From positions 62,001 to 126,000 of the forward strand of contig NZ_CP087720.1 in NCBI RefSeq assembly GCF_020991085.1: 64,000 nt of DNA, written 5' to 3'. This DNA is from Roseomonas sp. OT10. GTDB lineage: Bacteria; Pseudomonadota; Alphaproteobacteria; Acetobacterales; Acetobacteraceae. The notes below the pieces were generated by a model that saw only the letters and a program-made list of their open reading frames with translations, did no database searches and was not told where the DNA came from. Both the position numbers and the translations under genes were made by a program. Below, in pieces: positions 34,805 through 42,547 of the stretch; the first letter of the stretch is position 1; every line of letters begins with the position of its first letter.

Positions 34805-36682
34805 ATGCGTCTCGCCGGCGTGATCGATGCGATCGCCACCGGCGCTACGGAGGCCAGGGACGTTCTGGCCGCCGTCACGCCAGGCGGCGGCAAGTCGCTG
34901 TTGCCGGTCCTTGCCGCGAGCCGGCTGGTAGAGGCCGGCATTGTCGAGCGCATCTGCTGGGTCGTTCCGCGCGACAGCCTGCGCCTGCAGGCCGAGGAGG
35001 CCTTCGCTGATCCGGCTTGGCGTGCGACGCTCGGTCACCGGCTTTCCGTCCGTGCTGCCGGCAACACGCCCGACCCGTCCCGTGGGCTGGCTGGCTACGT
35101 CACCACGTATCAGGGCGTCACGGCCGCGCCCGATCTGCACCTCGCCGAGTTCCGGAGGCACCGGACGCTGCTGGTCATCGACGAGATGCACCACCTCCCG
35201 GCGCTGGCCGAGACCGACCCCACTGCCGCAGCCCAGGCGGCCCGGGCGGAGGAGGACGAGGCCAGCGCCTGGTCGCGCGCCATCCTGCCACTCCTCGAAT
35301 GCGCCACAGTCCGTCTCCTGCTCTCGGGCACGCTGGAGCGGGCGGACGGGCGGGGCATCCTCTGGCTGCCCTACCGCAAGGGCCCCAAGGCCCGCACCCG
35401 AGAGGTTGAGCTCGACGCACCCGGCTGGGCCGTCATCGGCTACTCGCGCGCCCAGGCCTTGGCCGAGAAGGCCGTACTTCCCGTCACCTTCGGGGCGCTG
35501 GACGGCGAAGCCAGCTGGCGCGATGAGGAGGGCATCGAGGTCGGCCCCCATCGCCTTGCCGGGGCCTATCCCGAGGAGACCACCCGCCCTGCCCTCTTCA
35601 CCGCACTGCGCACCGGTTTTGCCGAAGCGCTGCTGCGGGAGGCCTTCCTGGCCGTCCGCGACCTGCGCGCGCGCCGCCGGGAGGCACGCGGCCTGCCGGC
35701 GGGGGCCGCCGCCCGGGGCTTGGGTAAGCTGCTCGTCGTCGCCCCCGACCAGGCTGCCGCCAAGCACTACCTCGAGGTGATCCGGCGCTGGATCCCGGCC
35801 GGCCAGGCGGACGAGGTGGCGCAGATTGCCACCTCCGACACCCCGCGCGCCCACGAGGTGCTCGCCGCCTTCCGACTGCGGCCGGAACCCTCGATCCTGG
35901 TCACGGTCGCCATGGCTTATGAGGGGCTGGACGCACCAGAAGTCGCCGTCGTTGCGGCCCTGACACATATCCGCTCCCGCCCCTGGCTGGAGCAGATGGT
36001 CGCCCGCGCGACGCGGGTGGACCCGAATGCCGGTCCCTACGAGGAACAGCGTGCCCTGGTGTTCCACCCCGACGATCCGCTCTTTGCGCAGTTCCGCCGC
36101 CGCATGGAGACGGAGCAGGGTACCCTGGCGCGTCGGCCGAAGCCCGGCCGCGGTCAGGGCGCGCTGCCGCTCTGGCTGCGTGACCAGCTACCGCCGCCGA
36201 AGGAGGGCATCACCCCCCTTACCTCCAACGCTCTCGCCATGCGCTTCGACACTCTCCGACCGGGACCGGAACTCGCGATGCGCCGCCCCGAGCAGGAGGA
36301 GGCACAGGGCGAGATGCTTGAGGCGCCCTCCGTGGCGGAGCGGCGGCTTCGGGCGCGGCTCGGTGAAATGGTGGCCGCCCAAGCGGTCGAGGACGAGGCA
36401 GGTCGGTCCGGGCTGCGCGGGGGCGCTGGTGGCCCTGGCCTGTATCACCGTTACAATGCCTGCCTGAAGCGCGTGAGCGGCAACAAGAGTCGGGCCCAAA
36501 TGAGCCTTGCCGAGCTGCAGGCGGCGATTGGCTGGATGGAGCGTAATCGCCTCTCTGACCACCTGCACCTGCTCGAGGACGATGCCCGCTACGCCTGGTC
36601 CGTCCGGAAGCGCACGGAGTGGAAGCCGCCCGTCGGCAGGCCCGACCGCCGGCCGGCGAGAACAAAGGCCAGGTCAGCATAA
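34805..36682 (+). CDS. SF2 DEAD/DEAH-type helicase, possible 5' truncation
   Basis: 625 residues from ATG 34805. Walker A AVTPGGGKSLLP (about 23-34), motif Ia IVERICWVVPRDSLRLQAEE, Walker B LLVIDEMHHL (about 121-130), motif III LLLSGTLERADG, then the second RecA lobe with LLVVAPDQAAAKHY and EQMVARATRVDPN (motif VI). Upstream of ATG the same frame still reads IPRSYRSHQMRLAGVIDAI, which looks like a helicase Q-motif region, but no ATG/GTG/TTG is available before a stop at 34715. The native N-terminus may therefore be lost or start on ATT. First gene of the 34.8-38.6 kb operon. Confidence 0.75.
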   Translation: MRLAGVIDAIATGATEARDVLAAVTPGGGKSLLPVLAASRLVEAGIVERICWVVPRDSLRLQAEEAFADPAWRATLGHRLSVRAAGNTPDPSRGLAGYVTTYQGVTAAPDLHLAEFRRHRTLLVIDEMHHLPALAETDPTAAAQAARAEEDEASAWSRAILPLLECATVRLLLSGTLERADGRGILWLPYRKGPKARTREVELDAPGWAVIGYSRAQALAEKAVLPVTFGALDGEASWRDEEGIEVGPHRLAGAYPEETTRPALFTALRTGFAEALLREAFLAVRDLRARRREARGLPAGAAARGLGKLLVVAPDQAAAKHYLEVIRRWIPAGQADEVAQIATSDTPRAHEVLAAFRLRPEPSILVTVAMAYEGLDAPEVAVVAALTHIRSRPWLEQMVARATRVDPNAGPYEEQRALVFHPDDPLFAQFRRRMETEQGTLARRPKPGRGQGALPLWLRDQLPPPKEGITPLTSNALAMRFDTLRPGPELAMRRPEQEEAQGEMLEAPSVAERRLRARLGEMVAAQAVEDEAGRSGLRGGAGGPGLYHRYNACLKRVSGNKSRAQMSLAELQAAIGWMERNRLSDHLHLLEDDARYAWSVRKRTEWKPPVGRPDRRPARTKARSA

Positions 36683-36820
36683 GAGCCGGGCTAGGGTGCG
36701 CCTCGCTCCAGGACGCGCAGCCCCGTTCTCGTGGCGCCGGATTCAAATTTGAATCTTCCCAGGCGCGTCGGTCGAGATAGAAGATGTTCTTTGTTCGTTC
36801 TTGATGCTGGAGGGCAAGGC

Positions 36821-37402
36821 ATGCCTCGGATCGCTCGGGAGGAGCACGCCCGGATTCGCGAGAGGGTCGAAGTCGGGGGAGAGAAGGTCGCGGGCGTGGC
36901 CGCCAGCTATGGCTGCACCCCCGCCAACATCTATGCCATCCTCGCCAAACTCCGGCAGGCAGGCGAGGCCGGTTCCGCCGAGCCGGTCGCGTCAGCTGCG
37001 GATCCAGCGCCCGCCCTACCACGACCGATCGCGGCCGCAGTGCCGGAGCCGGACATGATCTCCGCCGGTCCCCGGGTGCCCACTGAGGCGGACCCCAAGG
37101 GGGCTCCACTTGAAGAGCCTATGCCAGCCAAAGCGGTCCCCGTGCCCGTCACCCCGCCCCCGCTGCCAAAGCCGTCAGCCTCGCGGGAACGCAGCCCCTC
37201 CCCTGCCCCGCGCGGGTTCAAAGCCGGCCACGCCTTGATGATGCGGACCGGCGATGGTGAGGAAGCGGTAAACCCCTTCCGCTCGCTCGAGGACCTGCTC
37301 TCGGCCGCCAAGCCCATCCTTCGCAACGCTGCCCGCAGCCCGGAGCCGGTCTGGTTCTCGATCCAGCCGGTGGACCTGGACGCGCTGGAGGACGCCTTCT
37401 GA
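36821..37402 (+). CDS. HTH-containing protein with Pro/Ala-rich linker
   Basis: 193 residues from ATG 36821 (GGAGGG 7 bp upstream). Residues 1-45 form a helix-turn-helix (IRERVEVGGEKVAGVAASYG, then CTPANIYAILAKLRQAG). Residues 50-135 are a Pro/Ala/Glu linker. A short conserved C-terminal piece follows (NPFRSLEDLLSAAKPILRNA ... VWFSIQPVDLDALEDAF). Probably binds DNA and recruits a partner through its tail. Its stop overlaps the next gene, so it belongs to the same operon. Confidence 0.6.
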   Translation: MPRIAREEHARIRERVEVGGEKVAGVAASYGCTPANIYAILAKLRQAGEAGSAEPVASAADPAPALPRPIAAAVPEPDMISAGPRVPTEADPKGAPLEEPMPAKAVPVPVTPPPLPKPSASRERSPSPAPRGFKAGHALMMRTGDGEEAVNPFRSLEDLLSAAKPILRNAARSPEPVWFSIQPVDLDALEDAF

Positions 37403-38124
37403 GCCAGGCTGCCGAGCGCGAGCGGGTCAAGGCCCGGATCCGGGCTCTCGCCGACCGTACCATCGCCAATGGTTGCACCGAAGCCGAGGCAATGGCTGCC
37501 GCCGAGATGGTCGGACGGCTCCTGGAGCGCTACGCCCTCAGCATGGAGGAGGTGGACCTCCGGGCCGAGCCCTGCATCCAGCGCGAGGTTCCCCTTCCCG
37601 GTCGGCGGCGCCGGCCGATCGATGGCTGTGTGCCGGCCATCGCGCGCTTCTGCGAATGCCGCGTCTGGCTTGCTGCCGATGAGGACCGCCCGCGCTACGT
37701 CTTCTTTGGCTTCGAGCCGGACGTGGTGCTCGCCACCTACCTCTATGCCGTGATCGACCGCGCCATGATCGAGGAGGTGCGCGCCTTCCGTGTCCGCTCG
37801 CCCCACCTGCGGGGTCAGGACCTGCGGGCCGCCTCCACCAGCTTTGCGCGCGGCATGGCCGGGCGACTGGACGAGCGGCTGGAAGCCATGCACCAGGCAC
37901 GAGACAAGGCCGTCTCCGCCCAGCGGGTGACCGGCACCGCACTGATGGTGGTCAAGACCAGCGTGGTCGAGGAAGCTTTCAAGGCCACCAAGATCCGCCT
38001 CGTCAACGGCCGTGGTAGCGGGATCCGGGAGGATGGAGCCTACCAGCAGGGCTATGCTGCCGGCGGCCGCGTCAACCTTGACCGGCCCCTCGCGAGCGCT
38101 CGAGGCGGGCTACTCCGGCCGTGA
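37399..38124 (+). CDS. DUF2786-domain protein, probable CTG start
   Basis: The N-terminus is the DUF2786 unit (ARIRALADRTIANGCTEAEA, MAAAEMVGRLLERYALSMEE). That unit begins upstream of the first ATG (37492), so translation must start earlier. CTG 37399 overlaps the previous stop (CTGA) and has GGAGGA 7 bp before it, giving 241 residues. The second half has FFGFEPDVVLATYLYAVIDR and a helical SFARGMAGRLDERLEAMHQA segment, the partner domain usual for DUF2786 proteins of phages and plasmids. Role unknown. Paired here with a SprT-like protein, as I recall from mobile elements. Confidence 0.7.
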   Translation: MSQAAERERVKARIRALADRTIANGCTEAEAMAAAEMVGRLLERYALSMEEVDLRAEPCIQREVPLPGRRRRPIDGCVPAIARFCECRVWLAADEDRPRYVFFGFEPDVVLATYLYAVIDRAMIEEVRAFRVRSPHLRGQDLRAASTSFARGMAGRLDERLEAMHQARDKAVSAQRVTGTALMVVKTSVVEEAFKATKIRLVNGRGSGIREDGAYQQGYAAGGRVNLDRPLASARGGLLRP

Positions 38125-38561
38125 GATCGCGCGACGCTCAGCGCGCCCGGGTCTATACCTGGGAGGAGGAGGCGGTCACGCCCTATGGTCAGGCTCCCCT
38201 CCCCTTTGCCGCTGCCCAGGGTATGGTCGACGCTATCTGGGCGGAGATGGGACTGCGCTGGCCACCCAGGGTGGAGCCCCTGCCCCGTCAGGCTCGGCGC
38301 CTCCAGGGTACCGGCTCTCGGCTCGTGCTGCGCCTGCCGGACCCTGTACCCTCTTTCCTGCTCCTGCATGAACTCGCGCACGCGCTGAGCAGCACGGCTG
38401 ACGACGAGACCGACGCCCATGGGCCGCGCTTCGTCGGCCTCTACCTTCAGCTCCTCACGCGATATTTGCGGCTGGGACAGGAGGAACTGCTCCGCACTGT
38501 CAAAGCCCATGGCATCGAGGTGGAACTCTCGGCCAAGCCGGTCTTCGTCGATGCACGCTGA
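38121..38561 (+). CDS. SprT-like zinc-metallopeptidase-type protein
   Basis: 146 residues, GTG 38121 overlapping the DUF2786 stop (GTGA). The zinc motif is HELAH at 83-87 in FLLLHELAHALS, with a third ligand His100 in DAHGPRFVGLYL, a gluzincin-like arrangement close to SprT/WSS1-type proteins that cut DNA-bound proteins. It ends the four-gene operon helicase-HTH-DUF2786-SprT. It could remove protein roadblocks or incoming DNA-protein adducts during plasmid transfer, which is inference. Confidence 0.65.
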   Translation: MRSRDAQRARVYTWEEEAVTPYGQAPLPFAAAQGMVDAIWAEMGLRWPPRVEPLPRQARRLQGTGSRLVLRLPDPVPSFLLLHELAHALSSTADDETDAHGPRFVGLYLQLLTRYLRLGQEELLRTVKAHGIEVELSAKPVFVDAR

Positions 38562-38585
38562 TCGATGTTGACGCCGAGAACCGTG

Positions 38586-38861
38586 TCAGACGGCGAGGGC
38601 GTCCTTTGCCTGCTTGGCCGGCGAAAAGGTGAGCTTGCGCGCAGCCGCAATCTCGATCGTCTCGCCGGTTGCGGGATTCCGGCCCTGCCGGGCGGGGACG
38701 TCCTTCACCTTGAACTTGCCGAATCCGGCGAGGTTCACCTCATCACCGCGCTTTGCCGCGGCGAGGATCGCCGCAATGACAGAGTCGACGGCCTTTTTTG
38801 CCGCGACCTTCTCCAAGCCAGCCTCGGCGGAGACATGGCTGATCAACTCTGCTGTATTCAT
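38586..38861 (-). CDS. HU-family DNA-bending protein
   Basis: 91 residues: MNTAELISHVSAEAGLEKVA, helix pair, then the beta arm with LAGFGKFKVKDVPARQGRNP and ATGETIEIAAA, ending in a short helix. All features of a histone-like HU subunit, including RxGRNPxTG. It dimerises and bends DNA. Convergent with the SprT-like gene and 69 bp from the second HU-like gene. Confidence 0.92.
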   Translation of the reverse strand: MNTAELISHVSAEAGLEKVAAKKAVDSVIAAILAAAKRGDEVNLAGFGKFKVKDVPARQGRNPATGETIEIAAARKLTFSPAKQAKDALAV

Positions 38862-38930
38862 CGTGCTAATCCCTCGATGGATGCAAGGCTGGCGCGTGAT
38901 GGGATGGCGGCGGACGGTGGCCTTTTGTCG

Positions 38931-39242
38931 TCAGCCCTTGGCGGCCTTGCGCCTGGCCTTCTTCACTCCGGCGAAGGCAGCCTCCTTCAGAGACGGTGCC
39001 GCCTTGAACTTGACCGTCGCGCCGGCTTTAACCGCCACCTTCTCGCCGGTGCGCGGATTGAGTGCGCTCCGCTTCGGGGTCTCCCGGACCGCGAAGGAGC
39101 CGAAGTCCGGCAAGGAGAAGCGCCTAGTCTCGACGATCTCGGCTTTGATGGCGGCAATGAGGTCGGCCGCGACCTGACCTGAGGCAACGCCCGTCAGGCC
39201 CGACGATTGCTGGATCACATCGGTGAGGAATTTCTTCGACAT
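38931..39242 (-). CDS. Divergent HU/IHF-like protein with basic tail
   Basis: 103 residues of the HU/IHF fold: FLTDVIQQSSGLTGVASGQV, LPDFGSFAVRETPKRSALNP, RTGEKVAVKAGATVKFKAAP, then a Lys/Ala-rich extension (GVKKARRKAAKG) absent from the neighbour. The arm motif is retained (SALNPRTGE). Two different HU-like proteins side by side on an element suggest dedicated nucleoid or relaxosome architecture, possibly hetero-dimers. Confidence 0.82.
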   Translation of the reverse strand: MSKKFLTDVIQQSSGLTGVASGQVAADLIAAIKAEIVETRRFSLPDFGSFAVRETPKRSALNPRTGEKVAVKAGATVKFKAAPSLKEAAFAGVKKARRKAAKG

Positions 39243-39396
39243 GACACGTCTTTAGGGGCAGCTTCGGCATGCAACAAGAGTGCGGAACTCCGGCTTCGGG
39301 GTGTCTCGGCCGCCGGCTGCTTACGAGCAACCCTCATGAAAGCCATCGCCGCTCTGGAGCCTGTGTGACGAGCCAGCCTGGTGGTGCTGTCCATGT

Positions 39397-41712
39397 TCAT
39401 CTCCGTGGTCGGGCCGCAATCCGCTCGATGATCTGGTCGATGCGGACACGCAGCTCGGCCGCGGTCATGGCTGGATGGGGGCCGGGCGGGAGGGCGCTTT
39501 GCGCCTCCTGCCCGGCGCCGATCGCGACGAGGCTGTTCCGGCGTGCGGCGGCGCCGGTCGCGCCGCCATGGCGCTCGATCTCGGTCAGCAGGGGGATAGC
39601 CTCGGGATCGACGTTGCCTCCCGGAAGCCCCTGTCCCATGTCGCCGTCGTCCGATCCTTCGGCGGCCTCCCCCAGCATCTGGCGGAAGTCGCCCTCCGGC
39701 GGCTCGGCACGGGTGCCGTCCGGCCGGGGATCGGGCGGAACGGCCTCCACGGCCGCGATCGCCGCTGCGACCCGGCCCGGAACGTCGGGGGCGTCCGAGG
39801 CCTTGAAGCCGTCGACCACCGCCCGGAGGACCGGCGGCAGTTCGGCCGACCTACCGCGGGTAAGTTCGCCGGTCTCGATCAGCTCGGAGAGCGCGGCGAT
39901 GCCGTCCCGGCGGCTCCGCACCGCCTCGACAGGGGGAGCCGCCAGCATCAGGGGCACGTTGAGGCGGATCGGTCCGTTGCTGTCGACCTTGGCGTGGAAC
40001 AGCTTGGCGTAGATGCGCCGGCCGCCGAACAGCACGATCGCCTCGCCCTCGAGCAGGCGCTGCAGGTCGTTCCACTCGACGCGGCCGACCTGGCGCATCT
40101 CGGCGTGCTGCGCCTCGCGATACACGCCGTCGCTGCCGCCCTGGAAGGACGTGGCCTGCGTGACATAGGTCTGCCCGGCGGTCTTCTCGATCCACTCACG
40201 GGTGCGCTGCGCGTCCTGCTGGCGCATGGCGATGGTCAGGTTGGCGTTGCCGAGCAGCGACGCGGTCTTCTCACCGAGGCGGGCCCAGATGCCGGACAGC
40301 TCCTGGAAGCCGAGCCAGAACATGATGTTCAGGCCGCGCCCCATGGCCAGCATGCGATCCATGCCGTTGGTCGCGTAATAGGCCAGCTCGTCGAAGGCGA
40401 CGTGGAATGGCCCTTCGCCCATCCCTGGCTTGAGGGAGAAGATCTCGCTCGAATCGCCTGAGAGCTTGGCGCCGAGCAGCTGGGCCAGCATGCCGCGCAA
40501 ACTGGCCACGACGATCTTGCCGAGCGCCGCCAGGGTGTCGTCGGAGTTCTCCAGCGCCGGCAGGTTCACCACCAGGATGCGCCGGTTGAGCACCACGTCG
40601 CGCATGTCGATGTCGCCGCTCAGCACCTTGAAGATGTGCCCGAGCGATACCGCGAGCTGGGTGAAGGTTGCGGTGAAGTAGAACAGTGCGAAGCCGTGCT
40701 GCTTCGAGGGTTCGTCGCCCTTCTGCTCGTTGTAGGGCACGGAGGTGTCGTAGCCCGGCAGCTCGCCGAGATAGGCGCTCGCCGGGTAGATGATATCCTC
40801 CGGCATGTCGGGAACGGGGATCTCGATCACCTCGCCCGTCTCGGCGTTGCGCGAGCAGAAGATCCGCTGCGTGGCCAGCATCCAGATGCCCCGCAGCTCC
40901 AGCGCAAAGCGGATCGTCTCGATGTTGATCGGCACGCCCTTGTGGTCGCGCATCCAGACCAGCACCGGGGCCATGGTGCCGATCAGCGCGATAGCGCGGG
41001 CGCGAAACACCCCGTTGCTGTCATTGGCCTGCTGCTCGCCAAGCTGGCTCGCCAGCAGTTCGCGGATCGCGTCGGCGTTCCCCGTGGCGAACGGGTTGAA
41101 GGTGTTGCTCTCCTTGATCCCGCTCGCGGTCAGGAAATTGAGCGCGAGCACATCGTCCTCGCGGCCAAAGGACCGCGCCAGGGCGTAGATCTCGCCATAG
41201 AGCTTGTTGTCGGCCTTGCCATCCACCAGCACGAAGCCGCTACCGTGGGTGAGTGAATTGCTGAGCAGGCTCAGGATGGCGGTGGTTTTGCCCGCGCCCG
41301 TGGTGCCCGGGATGGTGCCGTGCTGGCGGCCGTCCTCGTTGGTGATCCAGAGTTCCTGGCCGGTGCCCTGGTCCCAGCCAAGGAAGATGGAGCCCGCGGC
41401 CATGCGAGCACGGCGGGTGGCCGGGTCCGGGTAGTTGTAATCCAGGACCTCGGCGCTGCGGGGCAGTCGGATCGGCAGGGTGGACCGGCGAGTCAGCACC
41501 CAGGTGCCATAGAGCAGCGAGACCGGCAGGGTCAGATCAAGGCAGGCCGGGTAGAAGAAGGTCGCCCCAGCCATGCCGGCGAGTACCAGGGCCGAGGCAG
41601 AGCTCTTCAGCCCCTCCACGAAGCGAGTGGTGAAGGGCCGGACGTCGCGGAGACCCTGGGTGCCGGATCGTTCGAACCGCTCCTGCGGCCCGAGGATCTC
41701 ACGCTGGATCAT
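39397..41712 (-). CDS. I-type conjugation coupling protein (DotL/TrbC-like)
   Basis: 771 residues. Two N-terminal membrane helices (about 38-70), then a VirD4/TraG-superfamily ATPase: Walker A IPGTTGAGKTTAI (134-146), VLVDGKADNKLY, Walker B FHVAFDELAYYATNG, and QDAQRTREWIEKTAGQTYVT. The C-terminus is acidic and Pro-rich. Length and motif spacing match DotL/IcmO and TrbC of IncI plasmids better than VirD4. It would dock the relaxase-DNA complex onto a type IVB-like channel. Intact and 3 bp after the upstream small gene. Confidence 0.75.
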   Translation of the reverse strand: MIQREILGPQERFERSGTQGLRDVRPFTTRFVEGLKSSASALVLAGMAGATFFYPACLDLTLPVSLLYGTWVLTRRSTLPIRLPRSAEVLDYNYPDPATRRARMAAGSIFLGWDQGTGQELWITNEDGRQHGTIPGTTGAGKTTAILSLLSNSLTHGSGFVLVDGKADNKLYGEIYALARSFGREDDVLALNFLTASGIKESNTFNPFATGNADAIRELLASQLGEQQANDSNGVFRARAIALIGTMAPVLVWMRDHKGVPINIETIRFALELRGIWMLATQRIFCSRNAETGEVIEIPVPDMPEDIIYPASAYLGELPGYDTSVPYNEQKGDEPSKQHGFALFYFTATFTQLAVSLGHIFKVLSGDIDMRDVVLNRRILVVNLPALENSDDTLAALGKIVVASLRGMLAQLLGAKLSGDSSEIFSLKPGMGEGPFHVAFDELAYYATNGMDRMLAMGRGLNIMFWLGFQELSGIWARLGEKTASLLGNANLTIAMRQQDAQRTREWIEKTAGQTYVTQATSFQGGSDGVYREAQHAEMRQVGRVEWNDLQRLLEGEAIVLFGGRRIYAKLFHAKVDSNGPIRLNVPLMLAAPPVEAVRSRRDGIAALSELIETGELTRGRSAELPPVLRAVVDGFKASDAPDVPGRVAAAIAAVEAVPPDPRPDGTRAEPPEGDFRQMLGEAAEGSDDGDMGQGLPGGNVDPEAIPLLTEIERHGGATGAAARRNSLVAIGAGQEAQSALPPGPHPAMTAAELRVRIDQIIERIAARPRR

Positions 41713-41715
41713 GGG

Positions 41716-42213
41716 TCAGTTCTCGAGGCCGAAGGCGTTGCGGCTCGGCCCGGCTGGGCCTGTGCCGGCGGCAGCGGGGGTGCCGGGCGCGTTTGGAGCG
41801 GCGGGTGCGGTGGCCGCCTGCGGCGCGGCGCCCTGCGGCGGGATGATCCGGGGCGGCAGCGCCAAGTCGCGCTGGATGGCCGGCAGCCCGCGCGCGGTGC
41901 TCGGCATCACCGCCTCAGCCGGGGGCGTGAACTCGGACAGAGCTGGCGGGCGCAGGTTGGACACGTCATCCCGCGCCGGCCGATGGCCGATCTGATAGCC
42001 ACCGCCGAAGGCCACCACCAGCGCCATGCCCGCCAAGAGGCCGGTCCAGCGACTGAGGGGCTGGCCCTTCTCCCCGGGAGCCCTGGCTTCACCGCCGACA
42101 TGAAGGTGGAGATGCAGCGTGCCAGCTCCGGGCAGCGGCGTGGTGGTGTCGGGATGGTCGGCGCTCGGCGCAGCGGCGCCACCGACGACCAGGCTGAGAT
42201 GGGACGGGTTCAT
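41716..42213 (-). CDS. Single-span transfer-module protein
   Basis: 165 residues from ATG 42213 (AGGAGG 5 bp upstream). A cytoplasmic N-terminus carries a HLHLHVGG cluster, one membrane helix (about 56-72: TGLLAGMALVVAFGGGYQIG) is followed by a Pro/Ala-rich periplasmic tail. It sits between the DotM/TrbA remnant and the coupling protein, the spot held by accessory genes in IncI-type operons. No family recognised. Confidence 0.55.
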   Translation of the reverse strand: MNPSHLSLVVGGAAAPSADHPDTTTPLPGAGTLHLHLHVGGEARAPGEKGQPLSRWTGLLAGMALVVAFGGGYQIGHRPARDDVSNLRPPALSEFTPPAEAVMPSTARGLPAIQRDLALPPRIIPPQGAAPQAATAPAAPNAPGTPAAAGTGPAGPSRNAFGLEN

Positions 42214-42283
42214 GGTGCCTCCTGCGTGTGTCCCCTCAGGGAGAGGGGGCTCCGTGCGAATGGACGTAGCGAGTTTCGCCAGA

Positions 42284-42547
42284 TCAGATGTCGAGCGTGG
42301 CGGCCCGCTGCGCTTCGCTATGCTGCCGATGGGCCGCGCGAATGGCTGCGAGAGCCTGGTCCAGCATCGGCGTGACGAGCGGAGCGCGGGCGGCGCGCTC
42401 CGCCGCCCAATGGTCGCGCGCACCGAGGGCTTCGACGCGGGGGTTCGGGTGGGTGTTCTGACCCGGACCGTCACCGGGGAAGCCCAAGGAATGCAGCGCA
42501 TACCAGAGCGGCCGGTCCACCAGCTTGAGGCCGCTGAAGGAGACGGG
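42284..42547 (-). pseudogene. DotM/TrbA-like gene, 3' fragment
   Basis: Codes for VSFSGLKLVDRPLWYALHSL, then ALGARDHWAAERAARAPLVT and a C-terminal helix. 'LK.VDR.LWYAL...G' and the 'HW.AE' element are typical of the C-terminal domain of DotM/IcmP (TrbA of IncI). Removal of the IS256 and one GAGACGGG joins it in frame to 43950-44122 (...GVLPPVSFSGLKL...). Confidence 0.65.

Noticed and set aside
34745-36067. 440-codon antisense frame opposite the SF2 helicase
   Set aside because: Shadow of a motif-rich gene; no start signal and low-complexity translation.
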